DNA of 64,000 nt, from assembly GCA_009838075.1 (NCBI GenBank), contig VXSG01000077.1, positions 1 through 64,000 of the forward strand, written 5' to 3'. The DNA is from Boseongicola sp. SB0665_bin_10 (lineage in GTDB: Bacteria > Pseudomonadota > Alphaproteobacteria > Rhodobacterales > Rhodobacteraceae). A program made the position numbers and the translations under genes. Of the stretch, positions 59,308 to 64,000 are shown piece by piece (positions within the stretch are counted from its first letter, which is position 1; each line of letters begins with the position of its first letter). The notes under the pieces were generated by a model. That model made no database searches and had not been told where the DNA came from. It saw nothing but the letters and a program-made list of their open reading frames with translations.

Positions 59308-60345
59308 ATGACCGACGACGCCGTCATTGAGATTTCCAACGTCTGGAAGATATTTGGTGACAATGCCCAAGCCGCGTTGAAAGCGATCCAGGACCGGGGA
59401 TTGGGCAAGGCAGAAGTTCTGTCGGAGTTCAACGCCGTGGTTGGCGTGGCTGATGTCAGCCTTTCGGTGAACCGCGGCGAGATTTTTTGCGTCATGGGCC
59501 TCTCCGGCAGTGGCAAGTCCACATTGGTACGCCATTTCAACCGCTTGCTTGAACCGACGTCGGGCAAGATCGAAATCGAGGGCACCGATGTCATGGCGCT
59601 TGGTCCCCGCGAGCTGCAAAGGTTTCGCAACCAGAAGATCGGGATGGTCTTTCAGAACTTCGCGTTGATGCCGCATCGCTCGGTGCTGGACAATGTCGCG
59701 ATGCCCCTGGAAATCCGGCAGGTCGCGAAGAATGAACGGATGCGGCAGGCTGCTGCCATACTGGACATCGTGGAGCTTGGCGCCTGGGGGTCCAAGTTCG
59801 CTCACGAGCTCTCCGGCGGCATGCAGCAACGGGTCGGTCTTGCACGCGCCCTTGCGGCAAACCCGGACGTCCTGTTGATGGACGAGCCGTTCTCGGCGCT
59901 CGACCCGCTGATACGGCGACAGTTGCAGGACGAATTCATCAAGCTCTCCAAGATCCTGAAGAAGACGACCATCTTCATCACCCACGACCTGGACGAAGCT
60001 GTCCGCATTGGCGACCGCATCGCGATCATGCGCGACGGACGCATGGTGCAGATCGGCACGGCGGAAGACATCGTGATGCATCCCGCCGATGACTACGTGG
60101 CTGATTTCGTGGCCGGCATCTCGCGGCTCAAGGTCGTTCATGCCCATGCCGTGATGCAGCCGATCGACGCGCCCATCCCCGCCGATGCGCCGCGAGTGGA
60201 TGAGGCCGAAACACTCAGCACGCTGATCAACCTGGCCATCGACGACGATCACCCGATCATCGTGCAGGATGCAGGCCGCGATGTCGGCGTCATCACTCGT
60301 GCAGACCTGCTGCGCACCGTGATCGAAGGGACGGAGGTATCATGA
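59308..60345 (+). CDS. Glycine-betaine-type ABC transporter ATP-binding protein, second system
   Basis: 345 residues, the same length as the first ATPase. Walker A GLSGSGKST, Q-loop VFQNFALMPHRSV, signature LSGGMQQRVG, Walker B VLLMDEPFSALDP and FITHDLDEA are present; a ProV-type C-terminal extension with a CBS-like half follows. The last bases overlap the permease start by 4. Confidence 0.92.
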   Translation: MTDDAVIEISNVWKIFGDNAQAALKAIQDRGLGKAEVLSEFNAVVGVADVSLSVNRGEIFCVMGLSGSGKSTLVRHFNRLLEPTSGKIEIEGTDVMALGPRELQRFRNQKIGMVFQNFALMPHRSVLDNVAMPLEIRQVAKNERMRQAAAILDIVELGAWGSKFAHELSGGMQQRVGLARALAANPDVLLMDEPFSALDPLIRRQLQDEFIKLSKILKKTTIFITHDLDEAVRIGDRIAIMRDGRMVQIGTAEDIVMHPADDYVADFVAGISRLKVVHAHAVMQPIDAPIPADAPRVDEAETLSTLINLAIDDDHPIIVQDAGRDVGVITRADLLRTVIEGTEVS

Positions 60346-61883
60346 CCGAAACCGCAGTCAACCCGCTGGAAGCCACCGACACCGAGGTCGCGCGCGCCTA
60401 TGCCGCCGAGCGCAAGGACAACATCCGCACCTTCGTGCGCACCAGTCCCGACTACTATGTCAAGATGTTCGACAAGATCGGCGCCTCGGCCAAGTTCACG
60501 CCGACGCTGAACCTGGCGGCCGGGCTGTTCGGCCCTGTCTGGTTCGGCGCGCGCGGGCTTTGGAACTGGGCGCTGCCGTTCCTGATCATAGAGGCTCTTG
60601 CCATCGTGCAGATCGCGCGCGGGCTCTTCGGCGACCTTGCTGCCGACGCGATGGCGCGGATTGCATCCATCGAGGGCACGCTGGAGTTGCGCCGCAAGCA
60701 GCTTGCCGCGGCGATTGAGAACAACACCGACAAGATCGACGTCTACCAGCGCACCGTCGACTCGTTGGAGGCCAATATCGGCGGCATCCGGGACGAGGCT
60801 GCGGCTCTCGCCGCGCAAGGGCCAACGATCGCGCTCACAGGTCTGGGAATCCTGGTTCTTGCCAAACTTGCGCAATCGCTTGCGGCCAACACGGCGCTGG
60901 AGGCGCGGTTCTCCGACTGGATCAGCGACCGCTCGATCCGCTCGGGCATTCCGATGCTGCAGGTCACGTTCAGCGCAATCTTCATGGCGCTGATCGTGGC
61001 GGCGGCGGTGCTGCACTACTCATTCCCGGGCCGGTTCACGTTGCTCAGCGACTTCCCCACCGATCCCGAAGTCCGTTTGACAAGCATCGCGGGGGTCGAG
61101 GGATTCTTCAACTGGGCGGTGCTGAATGGAGAGGCGCTCTTCGACGCGATCACCTATGGCATCCGCCTGGTGCTGGACGCGCTGGAGATCGTCTTTGTCA
61201 GCACGCCCTGGATCGTGATCGCCTCGCTCATCATCCTCTTGACGTGGCTGACGGCCGGCATCCGGATGGCGATCTATTCTGGTGCGTTCCTCGCCTATAT
61301 GGGTCTCCTGGACTTTTGGGAGAAGGCGATGACGACATTGGCGTTGCTGGGCACTGCAGCGTGCCTCTCGATCATCATTGGCATCCCCCTGGGCATGTTC
61401 GCTGCACGCCGTCCAAGATTCTACAGCTTCATCCAGCCGATCATGGATTTCATGCAGACCATGCCTGCCTTTGTCTTCATGATCCCGGTGATCGCCTTCT
61501 TTGGCACCGGCAAGCCGGCGGCGGTCGTGACGACGATGATCTTTGGAGGCACCCCCGTGGTGCGCCTGACGGTCCTGGGCCTGCGTGGCGTGCCCGAGAG
61601 CGTGCGGGAAGCCGCAATCAGTTTCGGCGCGAACAAGTGGTACCTGCTGACAAAGGTGGACTTGCCGCTCGCCAGCCCCTCGATCCGTGCGGGCATCAAC
61701 CAGACGATCATGCTGTCGCTCGCCATGGTCGTCGTCGCCTCGCTGATCGGCGCCAAGGGCCTCGGCGAAGATGTCCTTGAGGCATTGCAGTACGCCAATG
61801 TGGGGCAGGGGATTCTTGCCGGATTCTCGATCCTCTTCTGCGCGATGATCCTTGACCGAATCGTGCAAGGCGGCCGTCGATGA
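60342..61883 (+). CDS. Glycine-betaine-type ABC transporter permease with extra N-terminal module, second system
   Basis: 513 residues. The C-terminal ProW core shows MDFMQTMPAFVFMIPVIAFF and the ATPase-contact loop GVPESVREAAISFGAN. The N-terminal YYVKMFDKIGA...LAAGLFGPVWFGARGLW is DUF2628-like, followed by a coiled-coil-prone segment (residues about 100-160, IEGTLELRRKQLAAAIENN). Same domain order as the permease at 50970, so both systems share an ancestral fusion. It overlaps the alpha/beta hydrolase start by 4 bases. Confidence 0.88.
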   Translation: MTETAVNPLEATDTEVARAYAAERKDNIRTFVRTSPDYYVKMFDKIGASAKFTPTLNLAAGLFGPVWFGARGLWNWALPFLIIEALAIVQIARGLFGDLAADAMARIASIEGTLELRRKQLAAAIENNTDKIDVYQRTVDSLEANIGGIRDEAAALAAQGPTIALTGLGILVLAKLAQSLAANTALEARFSDWISDRSIRSGIPMLQVTFSAIFMALIVAAAVLHYSFPGRFTLLSDFPTDPEVRLTSIAGVEGFFNWAVLNGEALFDAITYGIRLVLDALEIVFVSTPWIVIASLIILLTWLTAGIRMAIYSGAFLAYMGLLDFWEKAMTTLALLGTAACLSIIIGIPLGMFAARRPRFYSFIQPIMDFMQTMPAFVFMIPVIAFFGTGKPAAVVTTMIFGGTPVVRLTVLGLRGVPESVREAAISFGANKWYLLTKVDLPLASPSIRAGINQTIMLSLAMVVVASLIGAKGLGEDVLEALQYANVGQGILAGFSILFCAMILDRIVQGGRR

Positions 61884-62593
61884 GGCCACTGGTCCTCGTC
61901 CATGGCTTCATGGGCGGCAGCGATCAATGGGCCCTGCAAGCCCCCCTGGCGGAGGGACGTGATCTGATGGCGTTGGACTTGCCGGGCTTTGGCAGGAACG
62001 CGCATATGCCGCCCGTCAACACGATCAGGGGATTCGCTGAATGGGTGCTTGCGGAGATTGCGCCCCGGGAGTTCGACCTCATTGGCCACTCCATGGGCGG
62101 GATGATCGCGCAAGAGATGGTGCGTCTGGCGCCTGACCGTGTCCGCAGGCTGGTGCTCTACGGAACCGGTGCAACCGGCGAGTTGCCGGGGCGGTTCGAG
62201 ACGATTGATGCCTCGATGCGGCGCGCACGTGCGGAGGGCGCTCGGCACACCGCGCGCCGGATCGCCGCGACATGGTTTCTCGAGCGCGAATCCGCACCCG
62301 CGTTCCACGCTTGCGCCGCCATCGCCGAGCGAGCCAAACTGCCGGCGATCATCGCGGGGCTGGAAGCCATGCGCGGTTGGTCCGGGCTTGATCACCTCGC
62401 TCATGTTGCGGTGCCCGCGCTTGTCCTTTGGGGTGACGGCGACCGCACTTACGAATGGACTCAAGTCGAGACGCTATGGCGGACCATTCCCGGCGCCAAC
62501 CTCGTGGTCGTGCCCGGTTGCGCGCATGCTGTTCACTTCGAGCGTCCCCGGCATTTCAACGCCTTGATCGCCGATTTCCTCGACGAGTCATGA
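61880..62593 (+). CDS. Alpha/beta-fold hydrolase
   Basis: 237 residues. The oxyanion-hole HGFMGGS, the nucleophile elbow GHSMGG (Ser), the acid near LWGDGDRTY (Asp), and the catalytic His in GCAHAVHFERP complete a standard triad. It is translationally coupled to the second importer (ATGA overlap), so it likely acts on what that system brings in, such as an ester or amide. Substrate unknown. Confidence 0.83.
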   Translation: MRPLVLVHGFMGGSDQWALQAPLAEGRDLMALDLPGFGRNAHMPPVNTIRGFAEWVLAEIAPREFDLIGHSMGGMIAQEMVRLAPDRVRRLVLYGTGATGELPGRFETIDASMRRARAEGARHTARRIAATWFLERESAPAFHACAAIAERAKLPAIIAGLEAMRGWSGLDHLAHVAVPALVLWGDGDRTYEWTQVETLWRTIPGANLVVVPGCAHAVHFERPRHFNALIADFLDES

Positions 62594-63100
62594 GCACTGC
62601 CTCCGTGCAGCGCTGACCCTGCCGCAACATAAGGACCGGCAGCATTGACCGATGCAGGACCGTTGACGTGAATGCGCGAGAGACCGGATCAGAAGAGGCC
62701 CGCCCCGCGTTGCAGTGCCAGTCACCAGTATTCCTTGCGCCTGGCCGAACAATGACCGGCATCTTTCACTGCTGGCGCGCGGCTCCCTCGCGACCGCGTT
62801 CCATGGACTTGGAATTCGCCGTGGTTCCTTCCGGATCCTGGGAAAGTGACAGCCTGAGGAAGAGCGTCCATGCCGTGCAAGCGATGTCGGAAGGCCGTGA
62901 GCCTTGAACCGCGGTCCTGGACTGCATGCGTTCCGCGCCGGCTTGCGGCCGTCCGGAGGTTCGGTGGAATCGGGCACCGTCGAAACGGAACACCGCCTAT
63001 GTCATTGAAGTCTGGCGATCATTGACAAGATCTGACATGGGTGAGTTGATCAACTGCAGGCACGCGTGCCCAGGTTTTGAGAGGGGCCCAGAGGGGAAAC
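62594..63100. other. Spacer at the right border of the second accessory block
   Basis: About 500 bases between the hydrolase and coaX with no supported gene. It carries the motif at 63020-63038 and must now supply the promoter for coaX-rnj, since the birA-side promoter is 20 kb away. Confidence 0.5.
63020..63038 (+). promoter_or_regulatory. 19-bp motif shared with the 10-kb region, coaX leader
   Basis: CATTGACAAGATCTGACAT differs by one base from the copy at 10049-10067. TTGACA at 63022 with GTTGAT at 63045 makes a possible -35/-10 pair at 17 bases, the better promoter reading of the two copies. Confidence 0.4.
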
Positions 63101-63877
63101 ATGCTACTTTGCATCGATGCGGGCAACACGAACTCCGTCTTTGCAGTCTGGGACGGTGCTTCGTTTCTGGGCACGTGGCGTGCCTCGACCGAACATCAGA
63201 GGACCGCGGACCAGTATTTTGTGTGGCTTTCGACCCTTATGGAGGCCCAGGGACTCGCAGATGTGGAGATCGACGAGGTCGTGATTTCCTCGACGGTCCC
63301 GCGTGTCGTGTTCAATCTTCGCGTTCTCTGCAACAGCTACTTCAATTGCAGGCCTCTGGTTGTCGGCAAGCCGGAATGCGCTCTTCCGGTTCCCCCAAGG
63401 GTGGAGGCCGGTGTCACGCCGGGCCCTGACCGGCTCGCCAATGCGGCAGCAACGTTCAACCGGCACGGAGGCGATTCGATCGTCGTTGACTTTGGCACTG
63501 CGACGAATTTCGACGTGGTGGCGCATGATGGGGCCTATATCGGCGGCGTGATTTCGCCAGGGGTGAACCTCAGCCTTGAGGCGCTTCATGCCGGTGCGGC
63601 AGCTCTTCCGCATGTGGACATCACGCAGCCTGCACGGGTGATCGGCGCCAACACGGTAGCCTGCATCCAGTCGGGCGTCTATTGGGGCTACAGCGGGCTG
63701 ATCGAGGGCATCGTTGCCCGCATCAAGGCCGAATACGGCCGGGACATGACTGTCATCGGCACGGGCGGGCTGGCACCGCTGTTCGCCCAGGGCGACATCC
63801 GGTTTGATTCCATTGACGACGACCTGACGATCTTCGGGCTGGCCGTCATTCATCGATTCAACCAGGATCGTGCATGA
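63101..63877 (+). CDS. coaX: Type III pantothenate kinase
   Basis: The first enzyme of coenzyme A synthesis, 258 residues. LLCIDAGNTNSVFAVWDG is the phosphate-1 motif, GPDRLANAAATF and VVDFGTATNFDVV are the type III kinase signatures, and GGVISPGVNLSLEALH follows. The start at 63101 has GAGGGGAAA upstream. The stop overlaps the next start by 4 bases. Confidence 0.95.
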   Translation: MLLCIDAGNTNSVFAVWDGASFLGTWRASTEHQRTADQYFVWLSTLMEAQGLADVEIDEVVISSTVPRVVFNLRVLCNSYFNCRPLVVGKPECALPVPPRVEAGVTPGPDRLANAAATFNRHGGDSIVVDFGTATNFDVVAHDGAYIGGVISPGVNLSLEALHAGAAALPHVDITQPARVIGANTVACIQSGVYWGYSGLIEGIVARIKAEYGRDMTVIGTGGLAPLFAQGDIRFDSIDDDLTIFGLAVIHRFNQDRA

Positions 63878-64000
63878 CCAAGAACAGGCTGTTCTATCTG
63901 CCGCTCGGCGGCGCGGACGAGGTCGGCATGAACACCTATGTCTATGGCTACGGTCCTCCGGACCGCGAGCGCCTTATCGTGGTGGACATGGGCGTGGCCT
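63874..64000 (+). CDS. rnj: Ribonuclease J, N-terminal part, cut by the window end
   Basis: The first 42 codons: MTKNRLFYLPLGGADEVGMN and then VVDMGVA, the start of the metallo-beta-lactamase/beta-CASP ribonuclease J family, which degrades and matures RNA. It overlaps coaX by 4 bases, the usual arrangement in this group. Confidence 0.85.
   Translation, partial: MTKNRLFYLPLGGADEVGMNTYVYGYGPPDRERLIVVDMGVA

Noticed and set aside
58168..60252. A 694-codon minus-strand frame opposite the second importer genes
   Set aside because: It is antisense to clear binding-protein and ATPase genes, with shadow-type composition and no motif.

Overview
The window looks like chromosome of a high-GC alphaproteobacterium, most probably a Rhodobacteraceae (roseobacter/Rhodobacter-type) organism. 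Several things point there. There is a complete proton-pumping NADH dehydrogenase (nuoA-N) locus carrying the small accessory genes typical of that family: a DUF5337 membrane protein, a DUF5333 secreted protein, and a carboxymuconolactone-decarboxylase-family gene between nuoI and nuoJ. The order nuoN-birA ... coaX-rnj is also the Rhodobacteraceae order. No rRNA, tRNA or CRISPR array was seen. All family assignments come from reading motifs; no database search was possible.

Layout. 0.6-7.5 kb: a small lipoprotein, glmS and glmU (UDP-GlcNAc synthesis, minus strand), then gph, a DegT-type aminotransferase and an isovaleryl-CoA dehydrogenase with a strong palindromic operator. 7.7-13.5 kb: an NCS2 permease, a beta-propeller glycosidase-like protein, an MFS exporter and an EcsC-family protein. 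13.6-19.2 kb: nuoABCDE, DUF5337 and nuoF.

19.2-31.7 kb: an accessory block that splits the nuo locus between nuoF and nuoG. It holds an aldonate/idonate-type set (gntK, gluconate 5-dehydrogenase-like SDR, 2-hydroxyacid dehydrogenase, idnD-like dehydrogenase, gluconolactonase-like SMP-30), two Gfo/Idh/MocA oxidoreductases and a fatty-acid desaturase. It also holds an IS607-like tnpA/tnpB pair, a GlcG-like gene, and remnants of a TPP enzyme and of an NAD-binding dehydrogenase. 31.7-43.2 kb: DUF5333, nuoG-N and birA.

43.3-62.6 kb: a second accessory block, between birA and coaX-rnj, apparently for N-methylated and other small zwitterionic compounds. It contains a dimethylglycine dehydrogenase-like flavoprotein divergent from a non-pyrrolysine MttB-family methyltransferase and a LysR regulator. 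Two complete glycine-betaine-type ABC importers follow, in the order binding protein, ATPase, permease. The first is followed by a ureohydrolase, an isochorismatase-fold hydrolase and an EamA transporter. The second is preceded by a CuyA/D-cysteine desulfhydrase-type PLP lyase under a divergent LysR gene and followed by an alpha/beta hydrolase. Both permeases carry an unusual N-terminal membrane module and a coiled-coil segment. The window ends in coaX and the first codons of ribonuclease J.

The most interesting points are: the two insertions that break otherwise conserved housekeeping operons; the paired importers wired to different catabolic enzymes; the methyltransferase-demethylase pair without a visible corrinoid partner; and a TnpB whose zinc ribbon is degraded and whose guide-RNA region has almost no room.
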